From Patiria miniata (lineage: Eukaryota > Echinodermata > Asteroidea > Valvatida > Asterinidae), in the NCBI RefSeq assembly GCF_015706575.1, contig NW_024037062.1:1112811-1176810 (forward strand): DNA of 64,000 nucleotides, written 5' to 3'. The notes below the pieces were generated by a model. That model saw only the letters and a program-made list of their open reading frames with translations. It had not been told where the DNA came from and did not search any database. Shown here in pieces: positions 46,514 through 57,647 of this stretch; position 1 is the first letter of the stretch, and the number at the start of each line of letters is the position of its first letter. The position numbers and the translations under genes are program-made.

Positions 46514-46788
46514 CAAGGGCGGATCCAGAACACAATTTTTGGGGGGGGGGCCAAAAACAATTTGGTCCCCAAAAAGTGTGTCCAAATTTTTTGTGGGATT
46601 CTAGATGCTCTGTGGTGCGATCTGAGGCAATTTCTGACCACTTTAACCAATGTTTTTTTAGGAAAAGATGGTGGTGTACTCATTGCCTGCCTTAATTGCG
46701 AAGTCACTAAAAAAAAAAAAAAAGATTCGTTTTTTTTGGGGGGGGGGGGCATGGCCCCCCTTGGCCCCCCTCCCCTGGACCTGCCCTT
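46514..46788. mobile_element. MITE with AAGGGCGGATCCAG ends and 9-bp duplication, copy 2
   Basis: CAAGGGCGGATCCAG at the left and CTGGACCTGCCCTT at the right. Flanks GTATATTCG (46,505-46,513) and GTGTATTCG (46,789-46,797) are a 9-bp duplication with one mismatch. Homologous throughout to 9,507-9,807. Confidence 0.75.
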
Positions 46789-47499
46789 GTGTATTCGGCA
46801 TAATTCTCATTTTCCTCAAATCGCACTCTTTTTTGTCCTTGAAATTTTCTAATTTTCACGACATGTACAATACATTAAGTACTACTGGTACATGTAGTAT
46901 TCATGATCATTTCATGTTTTGTTTGTGTGGCTGACATGCTTTAAATATTTATGGCAGCAATGAACTACAGGCATTTCCCATTGGGAAAAAGTGGAGGTGG
47001 CTTCATTCGCGGCAGAATTTCCGATGAAATGTCAAGACCAAATGTCACGCTGGTTTGTTGGACACAGTTGGTGTCTCACCGTGTTTGTCGTGCTGGGGGA
47101 GGGGGAAGGGTGGTGTCTGCTGTCTGCTAACAGCAGGTGGAGATTTCATGTAGGACGAAAATAACACAACAGAATGGTTAGCATGTCTTGGAACAAGTAC
47201 TGGTACATGCAAATGTACACGTACATATGTGCAGTAAAGGTGGAAGTTGGTGTTTGTTTTGCTTTTAGATGTTCATAGTTTTTTCACAAACAGTATTTTT
47301 GCTAGTCACAGAAGGTTCAGTGACCCGATGTACATTTTTGTGTCTGACTGATTCACTAAATCACACCCCGACTGTCACTTGTAAATATACAGTATGTGTG
47401 TCAATTCATGCCAAACTATTGCTGCATTTCGTCGATGTTCTCACAAAGAAACAAAAACCTCTAAATATCTGGCAAAAGTTTATCACGGGTTCATCCCAT

Positions 47500-47776
47500 T
47501 TGAATCTGGACTACCTAAATTTGGTAAATTGGGAGCAGTATTTGAAGAAAAAAAAGTCAGGTTTTTTTTCAACGAGCGGCCGGCCACTGTTGAGAAATTG
47601 ATACCAAAATTACCCTATTCTCAAAAATGACAGCACACCAGGTGCCATGATTTCACAGGATGCTGGAGACTATTATTCACTTACAGTCAAGTACAGAACA
47701 TTTGTACATGTATTTCATAATAACACGGTGATTTGTTTTATTTTTGATGTTTGCAAATGTTGTATATTATCTTTAA
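47500..47776 (+). mobile_element. TTAA-flanked element, family A, copy 8 (right part)
   Basis: Only the right half is present, from AAATTTGGTAAATTGGGAGC to GATGTTTGCAAATGTTG and a diverged ATTATCTTTAA end. The palindrome is decayed (CGGCCGGCC). Confidence 0.6.
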
Positions 47777-48136
47777 ACAACGTCGTTCAGTATTGTTCGG
47801 TATTAAAATTTTGTTTCGCTATACGCTATTACCAAAATTGTATCCCAGCTAATGACTGATGCACTGTTGCAGCTTCAATGGCTATTTTTTACGACTTCTT
47901 CCGGCGTCATCTGACATTGATAAGTGGACGATGCTCGATGCTCGTTTGTTTTTTCTTGTCATTTTTTCTCCTATTGGATTATTTTTTTTAGGGGAAAAAT
48001 GACAAATTGTCTGCTGGTTTTTGTGAATCTGTTGCCATAATGTTGGAATTCTCAAAATAAATAAAATTGGAGATCACATGTTATGCATGTTTAATTGAAA
48101 ATAAATAAAATGGATGACCACGTGTTACGCATGTAT

Positions 48137-48286
48137 CAGGCATGCAACTTTTCCTTGGATCCGCTGATTTCCTCGTTTTTACTTCTCATGAATGCCATTA
48201 CATGATTACAAAATGAAAACACTGTACAAAGTCTTGTGTGGTTTGGATTTTCCTCGTTTTTTTCCTAAATTCCCAGTTGCTACCTG
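48137..48286. mobile_element. CAGGCATGCAACT MITE, copy 3, 6-bp duplication
   Basis: CAGGCATGCAACTTTTCC at the left and CCCAGTTGCTACCTG at the right. ATGTAT flanks both sides (48,131-48,136 and 48,287-48,292), an exact 6-bp duplication. Confidence 0.75.
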
Positions 48287-48391
48287 ATGTATAATTGAAC
48301 AATAATCACCAGAAAAAAAGTAATGTAAAAAATATAATTTTGAAATGCAGCACACAAGGAACAAAGACGCTGACAAAATGGGGAACCGACA

Positions 48392-48462
48392 AAATAAGGG
48401 TGGAAAGCTCAGTTGGTATCTCTCTCGAACGGCAATCGGAAGGTTCAAACCCCGCTCCAGTC
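48392..48462 (+). mobile_element. tRNA-derived SINE head, type 3, copy 2
   Basis: AAGCTCAGTTGGTATCTC (A box) and AGGTTCAAACCCC (B box), close to the copy at 45,364. Confidence 0.55.
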
Positions 48463-48594
48463 AATCTGTTTGTTCAATTTTAAAGTGACTCAAAAGTTTG
48501 TTTTTTTTGGGGGGGGGGAGGGAGGGGATTAATAACATTAGCATAACATCTGGAATAGTACAGGTAGATATCAACAAAATCATATAAAAATATC

Positions 48595-51100
48595 CAGGGT
48601 GAGTAAAAAAAACCGAAACCCAAATGTCGGGACTATTGTTTTATTGAAGTTCTTCATGTAGCACTTTCAAAATCTACAACACTAAAGCCCAATTCAAAAG
48701 CTTTCTTTTAGTACAAGAATCATTCAAATCACTCATGTACTTTTCAAGTTACGGAATTTTAAACACAACCACTGTTTTAAAGTGCTGTCCACGGATCACA
48801 AAAAAGGGGTGCTTTCTTTCAGCAAAACGAAAACAATTCACACACATCCCTATGTGATTTGGGCAATTCCACACCAAAGTGGACATGACACCAAAAAATT
48901 CAAATACATGTGACTTAAACAAATTTGGCATCAAATGAAAGCTAAAAGTCTATATTTTCAAGATTTGAAGTCGGAATTTTATTTTTTATACATTTCGGTA
49001 CCAAAAAATAGGATTATGTAATAATCCTGTTTTAATCCTAAAAATGTGATTAATAGTGATATGAAAGTATTCTACCAATAGACACACAAAAATATGTACT
49101 AATGCCATCAGTTTCTGTCATGAGAAAGTGTTGGTCTTGAAAAACCGACTTAAACTTGTTTTTAACATTTTGCGTAATTTGTTTCGCTTCAGTGACTTTT
49201 AATATTTCAGCCTTCGAAAGTGTCCTTCCGTTACCGAAAAATACATATTTTTAATTTATTTTTAAAACTTGCAGTATGAATGCAATGAAAGTTACTGTGC
49301 AAAGCAAGTTTAGGTAGGCCTTCAATATGACATTATAACTGACACTGTTGTAATTCTCGTTTTTTAATTACAATTAATTAAATCACGTCCTTCCGTTACC
49401 AAATTGGTAACGGAAGGACGGTAACGGAAGGACAAATCGTATTTTTATCAAATGTTACGACATTTGCGCTCATGTTTGAAAAATGAAAATCACTGCAAAT
49501 ACATGCATGTATAATGAGCATTGAAAGGACATTCATGTGACCCACCTTCACAAAAGCGGGATAAGCAGGGCAAGGTGTTTATTACAAAGGAAGGCACAGG
49601 CATGTACAACATGTACAATGTACATATACATATATGCCGATGTACCAGTACTTGTACATGTATGGAGTTGTTGCAGAAAATCAAATCATAAAGTTGCTGC
49701 CATCAACATTCATGGACATTAGAGAAAGATACGAATTCTGTGAAGCCATTCCAGAAGCAAATTAAGTCAAAAATAAGATGGCAGAAAGTACCGGTACTTT
49801 GGGGCACTTTCATTCAATTTACATGTGTAAGACATGTGAGGTGCAATCTTTGACAAATTATGCCCAAGTTAACAATTTCAGGTTGGATGTTTATAAATTA
49901 ATTGTTACTACTCTAAATCATTGTAATTTGATTTCAAACATTGATTTTAGAGTTCAATTAAAAGCAACACCTAGCTGAAGCCATCAGTTCTACCGGTAGA
50001 TGTTTTTACCTTAAATGTACATGTAGGCTGGTTGCCCCCCCCCCCCCACCCTTTAGGTAAACCTTTGAACCTACCGGTATTATTATTAAAAGTTGTTGGT
50101 GAACATGTAACCAATATACTCAAGAGTTCAAATACTGTGTATTTAAACTTTTAAGGATTGAGGTGATGGGTTTGAAGTCTATTTCTGTAGTAGTACTGTG
50201 TTCGTGAACTATGTGTTTTGGGTTGTTTTCTTTTTTCTTTTGTTATCATTAATTAGCAGGCTTCTATCTTTATCTCAACAGTTTCTTGGGTATAATTATT
50301 TATGCCAGGTCTGCATATTGTTGATTTCACATTCAGTTACACATTTCAGCAATTTGTTTCACTTGTATAATTAGTGTAAATTCACATTTTGTTCATGCTA
50401 TAATTGAGTAAACCTTTTGTCCTTCCGTTACCGTCCTTCCGTTACCAAATTATAATCTGCTTAAAACGTTGTAATTATATTACCGAAACACTTAAAGTCA
50501 AATGAAAGGTGGTATAGTATAGATAAAGCTTCAGGGATTCCATTTCCTACCTTTAAAATATAATTGCCCCATAAAATTCACAGAGTTTTTGCAAAACGCG
50601 AGTATGTTGGAAAACCCTTGTCCGTTTTACCGTCCTTCCGTTACCGACCTCATTAATATTCATAATTCATAAACGGGAGGCATTCATGCCCCCCAAAAGT
50701 GTGGAAAATGAAAGTAGCATTATAGCAATACAATTGTGACATTTGTTTGCTGTAACTATGAACAGTGTCTGTGATACACACATTTGAAATTTTGTTTAAT
50801 GAGTGAAAACGTCCTTCCGTTACCGTGGAATTGCCCATTTGTTTTCATTTTGCTGAAAGAACACTGAACATTATTTGTGATATGGGACAGAACCTTCAAC
50901 GGTGGTTGTGTTTAAAATTCCGTAACTTGAAAAGTACATGAGTGATTTGAATGATTCTTACAAGTACTAAAAGAAAGCTTATGAATTGGGCTTTCATATC
51001 CTAGATTTTGAAAGTGCTACATGTAGAACTTCACAAGTTCACTAAAACAATGGTCCCACAAACGAAACCCAAACATTTGGGTTTCGGGGTTTTTTTTAGT
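48595..51100. mobile_element. Mariner-type foldback element, copy F2, split by an insertion
   Basis: The left arm CAGGGTGAGTAAAAAAAACC runs to 48,860 and the right arm resumes at 50,837-51,100, ending near TTTGGGTTTCGGGGTTTTTT; the terminal CACCCTG is lost. The 1,976-bp insert between them is a separate, younger element. Confidence 0.7.
48861..50836. mobile_element. 1,976-bp element with GGGCAATTCCAC ends and GTCCTTCCGTTACC repeats
   Basis: GGGCAATTCCAC at the left is matched exactly by GTGGAATTGCCC at the right. ATTT flanks both sides (48,857-48,860 and 50,837-50,840), consistent with a 4-bp duplication. The interior holds eight copies of GTCCTTCCGTTACC: 49,222, 49,387, 50,419, 50,433, 50,632 and 50,811 on the + strand, and 49,406 and 49,420 on the - strand. 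No protein-coding frame of note. Its position inside a mariner-type element proves it is a discrete mobile unit. The superfamily is not identified. Confidence 0.7.
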
Positions 51101-51781
51101 CTTAAGATCTGAACCAAGAACACAAAAATTATCCCATAATATAGCATTAAATAATTGTCTTATTTGTACTGTTGACAGTCTCATTTTTGTTTGTTTAATA
51201 ATACAATCTAAGGATTCCACCAGTTATTCTGGCCATACATTAAACATACGGGCAACTCCAGCGCTATGACAAAGTTTTTAAGAGCTCACTGAATAAACTT
51301 GAAAATGTATTTTTCAAATCTTGCACCGGCACATCCATCATCGACCGGTAGTAATGGTTTTAAGGAGATTACAGACTACAAATGATCATTTCGCTGAGTC
51401 CCTAAAGATATCATGGTTAATTAGCTCTGTCATGGACATTACACTTCTTTTCATAACACACTGGACTTGCCCATAACAAGCCCACACATTGTATAGTGCT
51501 GCTGACCTCACTGTGACCTTTGGGGTCAAAGGTCAAAGCCATATGATATAATTGACTTGTTGCTTTTGATAGCTTGTTCATAATACCATTGGTAATATGA
51601 TATGGTGTGGGGCCAGGCATTGGCGTAGTGCATTAGGAAATGTTTGGATAAACTCATTATCTATTCTCGGTAGAACAGACTATTTTCCTCCATACTTTTA
51701 TGTCTAATGGTGTTTTTTTCCAAAAGGTTGGTTGTTAGTGAAAAATGAAATTTACCGGTATAAGCAGCAAACTACCGGGTA

Positions 51782-52397
51782 GGCCGAGTAAAAATAATAA
51801 GTAGTTTCTCGTCCGGGGGCTTGTGCGGGAAATGAACCCGGGACCTCTCGCCATTATTTGGGCTACGAACAAAGTCATAAGACAGGGATGAAATGATAGA
51901 ATTTAAAAAAAAATGATCATTTTCAAATTCTCCCTACAGTGACTTCCACTTCCAGTCTGATGACATCATAATTTTGAAACCTTGCAAAGTAATATGGACG
52001 GATGGTTTTCAAATTAAAAAAAGGAAACCCTAATTGATGTTCCGCTAGAGGGCGCCCTTTCAAATGATGACATTAAAAAAAAGAAACGTTTCTCGTCCGG
52101 GCGTTTAAAAAAAATATTAAGGAGGCGGGTGCTTTTCCACCTCCCCCCACCCCTTGGCTAAGATGGCGTATTTTTCCAAGATGGCTTCCATTTTCTCGCC
52201 TCTTTTGCTGAAGCAGAATTGTCCAAAAAGGTCATACATTGTAACCCTTTCTACATACCGTAGCTGGAAGCAAATAAAAAGACAATATACCGGCATTGAC
52301 AATATTTTTGTAAAATATATTGCAATTGTATGAAATGTATGGGTTGGAAAAAGGAAGCTGGGAGGGACGAGAAACTGGTTTATTTTTGTACTTGGCC
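51782..52397. mobile_element. PIF/Harbinger-type element with GGCC ends (long form)
   Basis: Left GGCCGAGTAAAAATAATAAG then GTTTCTCGTCCGG; right GGGACGAGAAACTGG then GTACTTGGCC. Flanks GTA and TTA fit a decayed TWA duplication. The minus strand at 51,815-51,860 carries a tRNA-like GGTCCCGGGTTCATTTCCC, possibly a nested SINE head. Confidence 0.55.
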
Positions 52398-52689
52398 TTA
52401 AAGCTGAATTTGTACTTTCTTATAAGAAATTAAAAATCAATATTTACTATGGATGGGGCCTCAATCCAATTATGTATAGCAATCTCGATTAATTGTAAAT
52501 ATTCTGCCTACTAGTGAGCAGAAACCCAATGTAGGCCTCATCATAGACATGAGGATGTATATTGTTGCATACGAGAGCTCGACGTCGGACTATACATGTA
52601 TAGGCAGGCTAGCCAGAGCTGGCCTTGCAGGAATAGGCATCTAGAATGCCCTGGGTATCTGTCATGAGTCTTGCTCCTCCTGCATGCGT

Positions 52690-53079
52690 GTGTGTGTGTA
52701 GAGGTCTCTCCTCATCCAACCGTCCGTCCGCATCACATTAGTCGGGTTCTCCGGCATTCTCATTAAGAATGCGCGTCACACCTTAGTCCCACTCTGCACT
52801 GTGTGTGTGTGTGTCTCTCTACCGTTCTCTGTTCAGCGGGACGTTGGGAATGCATGCGCACATTCTGTGGCCCTTCGGCCCATCATCACATCTGCATCCT
52901 TCGTTTCATCGGACGATAGCTTGCTGTCTTATTTTACGGACTCTCTTCTTTGGGTGTGACGGAACGAGGGACAGGACATTAAGCGGATCATTTTTTTTCT
53001 TTCTGTGGACGAGAATTTCTCTTGTTTATAAAACCTCCCTGTATTGTCTATCTAGTCCAGCGGAATAGTGCATCACGAC
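52690..53079 (+). promoter_or_regulatory. Promoter/5' UTR candidate for the MVEK first exon
   Basis: CpG-richer than the flanks (CCGTCCGTCCGCATC, AGCGGGACGTTGGG), with GT repeats at 52,688-52,699 and 52,799-52,814. TTTATAAAAC at 53,028 is TATA-like but close to the ATG. An upstream frame (52,805-53,068) ends before the ATG, and an in-frame TAG lies at 53,053. Confidence 0.4.
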
Positions 53080-53091
53080 ATGGTTGAGAAG
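53080..53091 (+). CDS. Candidate first coding exon (MVEK), phase 0 donor
   Basis: ATGGTTGAGAAG in a CACGACATGG context (A at -3, G at +4) followed by GTAATA, a usable donor leaving phase 0. The in-frame TAG at 53,053 closes the frame upstream. The GC-richer leader supports transcription. It would continue in exons beyond the window. Same orientation and phase as the candidates at 17,885 and 42,759. Confidence 0.4.
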
Positions 53092-53926
53092 GTAATATTT
53101 CAATTTTGTTTTATGTCTTCCTGTGAGTTTATTTTCTTAGGCTTGTTGGCTGGCTTCAGTAAAGACAGCCTCGAAGTTCATGGGCATTTTAATGAGGTCA
53201 ATTACAACTTCATGTCGAACACACAAATCATATATTGTTTATTTTAATTGTCAACTCCTGCGTAAGAAAATTCTGCTTAACTCATTCTGCTTAAGAGTCC
53301 TGACACTATCATGTTATTTTTGAAATTTTGTTTGCAAATTTATTAGGGTGGATTCTATTTTTGAAAGTTTCACAAAATTGGCGGGAGATAATTTGTTGTG
53401 TAAGTGTTTATGGACACATAAGTGGAAGTGTTACAAATATCAAGTCTTTTTTTCAAACCAATCCCTAGTGCACATGTGACATTCAAATGTAATTTCCTTT
53501 TTTTTTCAGGAGACCTTTATGGACAAGCTAATCTAATTTTTTTTTTTTGGGGGGGGGGTGTTGTGTTGAGGCAGAAGAATCGCCTTCGTCTCTAAATATT
53601 GATTTGTGATATTTCCCAGGTTAGGGTCAGTAAATCCGTTGGTCTCCAGAGATGTTCCGAATTAGCCTGTTTTGTTGTTCTTGTGTGTCTATAAATCAAA
53701 ACTGATTTGAAATGTCAAAAGTTGAAACAGAATAGTTTGTGTACCAATACGTGTCATTTGTTTTTTTACATTAGTGTGTACTTGCATCATGTGCTATTTG
53801 TTGATCAAAATTTGAGATAAACACAATTTTTCATTTTTGTTGAAGGGAAAATTAAATTGTTTCCTTTTTAAATTATTTTTTTGTACGGAGTTCATTTTAA
53901 TGTGTATGTATGTTTATTGCAAGAAG

Positions 53927-54072
53927 CAGGCATGCAACTTTTCCTCGGATCAGCTGATTTCCTCTTTTTTTACTTCCCATACATGTGTGCCATTGAAAAT
54001 AGAAAAACACTGTACAAAGTCTGGGAAAAATTTGAATTTCCTCTTTTTTGTAATTTCCCAGTTGCATGCCTG
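53927..54072. mobile_element. CAGGCATGCAACT MITE, copy 4, 6-bp duplication
   Basis: CAGGCATGCAACTTTTCC at the left and CCCAGTTGCATGCCTG at the right, 146 bp. AAGAAG flanks both sides (53,921-53,926 and 54,073-54,078). Confidence 0.8.
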
Positions 54073-54132
54073 AAGAAGTGACAACGTCAGTACTGATAAA
54101 AATTCAAATGGGAAGTTCCTAATTTGGAAATA

Positions 54133-54213
54133 AATTTAATCTTTTCAATGCATATTTGGAAGGATTTAAATCAGATTTAAATCCTTCCAAATATGCATTG
54201 AAAAGATTAAATT
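54133..54213. repeat. Perfect 81-bp palindrome (40-bp arms, 1-nt spacer)
   Basis: The left arm starts AATTTAATCTTTTCAATGC and the right arm ends GCATTGAAAAGATTAAATT, perfectly complementary around a single A at 54,173. No target duplication. Could be a tiny foldback insert, a replication-generated palindrome or an assembly fold. Confidence 0.85.
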
Positions 54214-55570
54214 AAGCAGAGATTTAATCTATCATTCTGTATTATTTTTTTATATCATTACATGTATGATTTATGGAATGTTTTTTCAGGATACTGAACA
54301 TCAAAATTGTAAAAACTTATGTATCTCTGTTGCTTGTGTAAAGTATAACAATTTTTTTACATTGTTATATATTGTATAACATTGTAATAAAAATGACAGC
54401 TTCATGTACATGTATTACACGTATGCAGTTTTAGCTGTGGAGTGCAGAATACATGTACATGTATGTGTACATACATGTACATGTATGTGCCCCATTGTGC
54501 ATAGCGTATTCACATCAATAATTAAAGGCACGTATACGTACATAAGTAATTACCCGGAAATGAACGTACTGATTAAATGACCAAACCCTTGCTTAAAATG
54601 AAGAAAGGAGCGTCATCAAATACCCTGTGAAAGCATTCTGCCCGAAAATGTTTCGTTTAGAAGAAAACAATCATGGAGGGTAGTTTAAAAAAAATGTGTT
54701 CGCGGACACATTTTTTTCCTTCAAAAAGAAGATTACCCACCACCAAGCCCTCAACATCATGTTCGTACAAGAACACTTACTGGCTGAATGAGAATCATGT
54801 CGCGAGTGCTGATCCAGGGATTATACGCACGAGAGGGTGTACACGTACATTCAAAATACAAAACGACAAAGTTTGAATGGGAACGGCTAGCAACAGAATC
54901 CACTTACAAGCAAATTGTGAATCGTTTTTCCCTCGTTTTTCTCAAAATGTCAAAATATATAGAGAACACTGAGCTGAAACTTCAACAGGATTAATCGTTG
55001 TGAACCTTTTAAGATTTTGAGCAATGTCGTTGCCTCAAATGAAGCAAATGCACACAAAAAAACCACATTTGTTGTATCATGGGTTCCTCTTTTACATTCA
55101 GTTTGGGATCTTTTTTAAGAGGTGTCGCACTTAATTTTGAAAATGTATTCAAAATTTGGTTGATTGAATCTTGAATCTCATCTTTTATGTTAATTTATCA
55201 GTCATCACATTGAAAACTAGTTTTCTTGCCTTCATGAATTTTCATTTTCATAAGTTCCTGATAAACTGAAGTGTTTAATATGAGCTCATGTGAGAGTGGG
55301 TTGGGGAACATGCAATGTTGCATTGTTTACCATACATGTACATGTATGTTAAAATTGCTACTCATCCTACGATGATGAAAATTCTTTATGAATAATGATA
55401 CACTAAGGTTGGCAAAGCAGTACCCCCCCCCCCCCACCCCTTCAACTGCCGTGACCTGCAAGTCCGAATCCAGGGGCACGAAGGAGTTTAAATCCCCCTT
55501 GGGCTGAAAAAAATAAGCCATTTAAAACGTAAGCTATAAACCGTAAAATATAGAACAGATGAGTTAAATA

Positions 55571-56606
55571 CAGGGCAAGTAAAAAAAAAAAGCCTAAACC
55601 TCAATGGAGCTTCCGATTTGTTTTTAGGAGTTCTGCATGTAGCGCGTTCAAGATCTAGGATGGAAAAGTCCAAGTTAATAGCTTCCTTTTTGTAAAAGAA
55701 TCATTCAAATCGCTCATGTACAATTTACCAGTTAGGCCAAAAAAAAAAAGTCTCCGGTTTCTGGTATGCGCGCGTCGCCGTAGCCATGTGCGTCGGCAAA
55801 ATGAAAAAGTTTTTTTTTCAATGAAAGATGATGTCTCAAAACCGCCAAACTCACTGGTTTGACTGGAATCCTGCTGCTGCACAATTTTAACGTGTTTTTA
55901 GATGGGGTTATGATCGAGAATAAGCTTTATGTGGCCTCTCTGGTCTCCCATAATATTTGCACTAAGTTTAGTCGGGCACCATTTGCAGTCATCAGCCGAC
56001 ATTTGAAGCAAAAAAAAAACAGGTTAAAAAAAAAAAAAAAAAAAGCCGCGTCGCCGCATCACTTTTTGGGCAAGCTCCATACCAGAAACCGGAGACTTTT
56101 TTTTTTGGCCTTATGGACTGTTAATCACAAATACAGTTTAATAATTTTGTCCACGGATCAAAATAAAGGTAAGTAATATTTCAGCAAAACGAAGACAATT
56201 CACATAAAAAAAAAAACACATCAGAACACTCTCATAACCATGATAGCTGGCACTTATAATAACATTTATGTAAACACCCTCTGCTTGCAATGTTAAAACA
56301 ACATGCTTCATAATGTCAAGAGTTTATATAGTCTTGCCCTGTCTTGTACCGGTACTTGGCTACCCTGGAAACTTACAGGATTATTCTGATAGCGATTTCA
56401 TGATAGAACATGGATTCATTTTACTAAAATGTCACGTATCTTATCCGTAGACACAATTTAAAACTGGAAAAGTACATGAGTGATTTGAATGATTCTTTTT
56501 CCTAAATGAAAGCTTATTATTTGGGCTTTCACATCCGAGATCTGGAAAGTGAAACATGTAGAACTTCCTTTAAAAATATGGGACGCCATTTGGGTTTCCT
56601 TTTTAA
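55571..56606. mobile_element. Mariner-type foldback element, copy F3, split by a PIF/Harbinger MITE
   Basis: Left arm CAGGGCAAGTAAAAAAAAAA to 55,734; the remainder from 56,111 includes TTGTCCACGGATCAAAATAA and, near 56,466-56,606, the right arm (AAAGTACATGAGTGATTTG, GCTTTCACATCCGAGATC). Diverged from F1, so older. Confidence 0.6.
55735..56110. mobile_element. PIF/Harbinger-type MITE with GGCC ends, copy 3
   Basis: Left GGCCAAAAAAAAAAAGTCTC, right GAGACTTTTTTTTTTGGCC, with TTA on both sides (55,732-55,734 and 56,111-56,113). Very similar to 31,274-31,642, including CTGGAATCCTGCTGCTGC. Inserted in a mariner-type element. Confidence 0.8.
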
Positions 56607-56629
56607 CCTCTGGCAGGAGCTTCTATATG

Positions 56630-56735
56630 TTACTTGGTGCTTTTTCAATTCCTCGTCCCTCAATGGGTTTTCCTGGAATGTCATTCTTTTGGGGTTTTTC
56701 CTCCAACCTCTAAAACTGTAATTTCCTTCTTCGTC
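56630..56735 (+). mobile_element. SINE type 1 tail fragment
   Basis: TGGGGTTTTTCCTCCAACCTC and neighbours match the tail region of the SINE at 32,612-32,890. The head is missing. Confidence 0.45.
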
Positions 56736-57106
56736 TTCTTGCAAGGACCCCACTAAAACCATGGATCTTCTTCACAAAGATAAACAACTTCCCCAAATTT
56801 CTGGATAGAGGCGTGATATGGCACTTGTGCGCGTGCGCGAGACTCGGCGTGCGTCGCGACTGCAGTCTTTCAGTGGTCAAATTTCTGTCAAGACGCGCAG
56901 AGAGCGGCATATCGCGCATGTAGACAAACGATTTCGAGCATTTTGTACACAATCTCAGATGAGTCGTTTATCTTTGTATAGAAGATCCGTGCTGAAACTA
57001 AAGTTGGAAAATTTACATACATGTGTAGGATACGCCAGCTGCAAGCCGAATAATAAATAAATAAATGTTTCAAAATGCATCTGATAGCAACAGCCTGTGT
57101 AATCTT

Positions 57107-57647
57107 TTAAAGGGAAAGTACAAAGTACATCATTGGCTTTTGCTGTAATTTTCAGAAATGAACTATTTGAGGGGTTAGTATAATAGATCAAATTTTGTAA
57201 CACTGACATAGTATGTTTGAAGTTTTGTTCGAAAATGCTGGAAAAACCAAGAAAAACAAAAATGTTCAAGTATAGTCTGGTTCCCTGACTCCACTAAAGA
57301 TCAAATGGATCAATTTCCAGATGCCGGAAAATTGTAAGGTAAGGGAACAAGTCTAGCTGGTCTGCACCCGTTCATGAATAGGTAACCAATAGCAAACAAA
57401 ATTTGAACTGAATAAAAAATGGTAAATTTGGAGCAGTAGTTGCAAAATAGTTAGGTTTTTCCAACGGTGGTTGGCCGACCACCGTTGGAAATGTATACAA
57501 AAATACCATTTTCTTGAAAATGACTTCACACCAGGTGCCATAATTTTACAGGATGCTTTAGACTGTCATTTACCAACATCCTAGCAAGGTATTTCGTAAA
57601 AACTTGGTAGTTTTTCGATGTTTGCAAATGTTGTATATTCCCTTTAA
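57107..57647 (+). mobile_element. TTAA-flanked element, family A, copy 7
   Basis: 541 bp between TTAA sites. The internal palindrome at 57,458-57,491 has arms CCAACGGTGG and CCACCGTTGG. A complete copy. Confidence 0.75.

Larger units (their letters stand above)
42771..53079 (+). other. Likely intron DNA, 10.3 kb
   Basis: Apart from the listed elements no coding segment or RNA gene was recognised. Includes a CAATTCATGC..CGTCGATGTTCTCAC repeat pair at 44,641-44,708 and 47,399-47,465. Confidence 0.4.
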
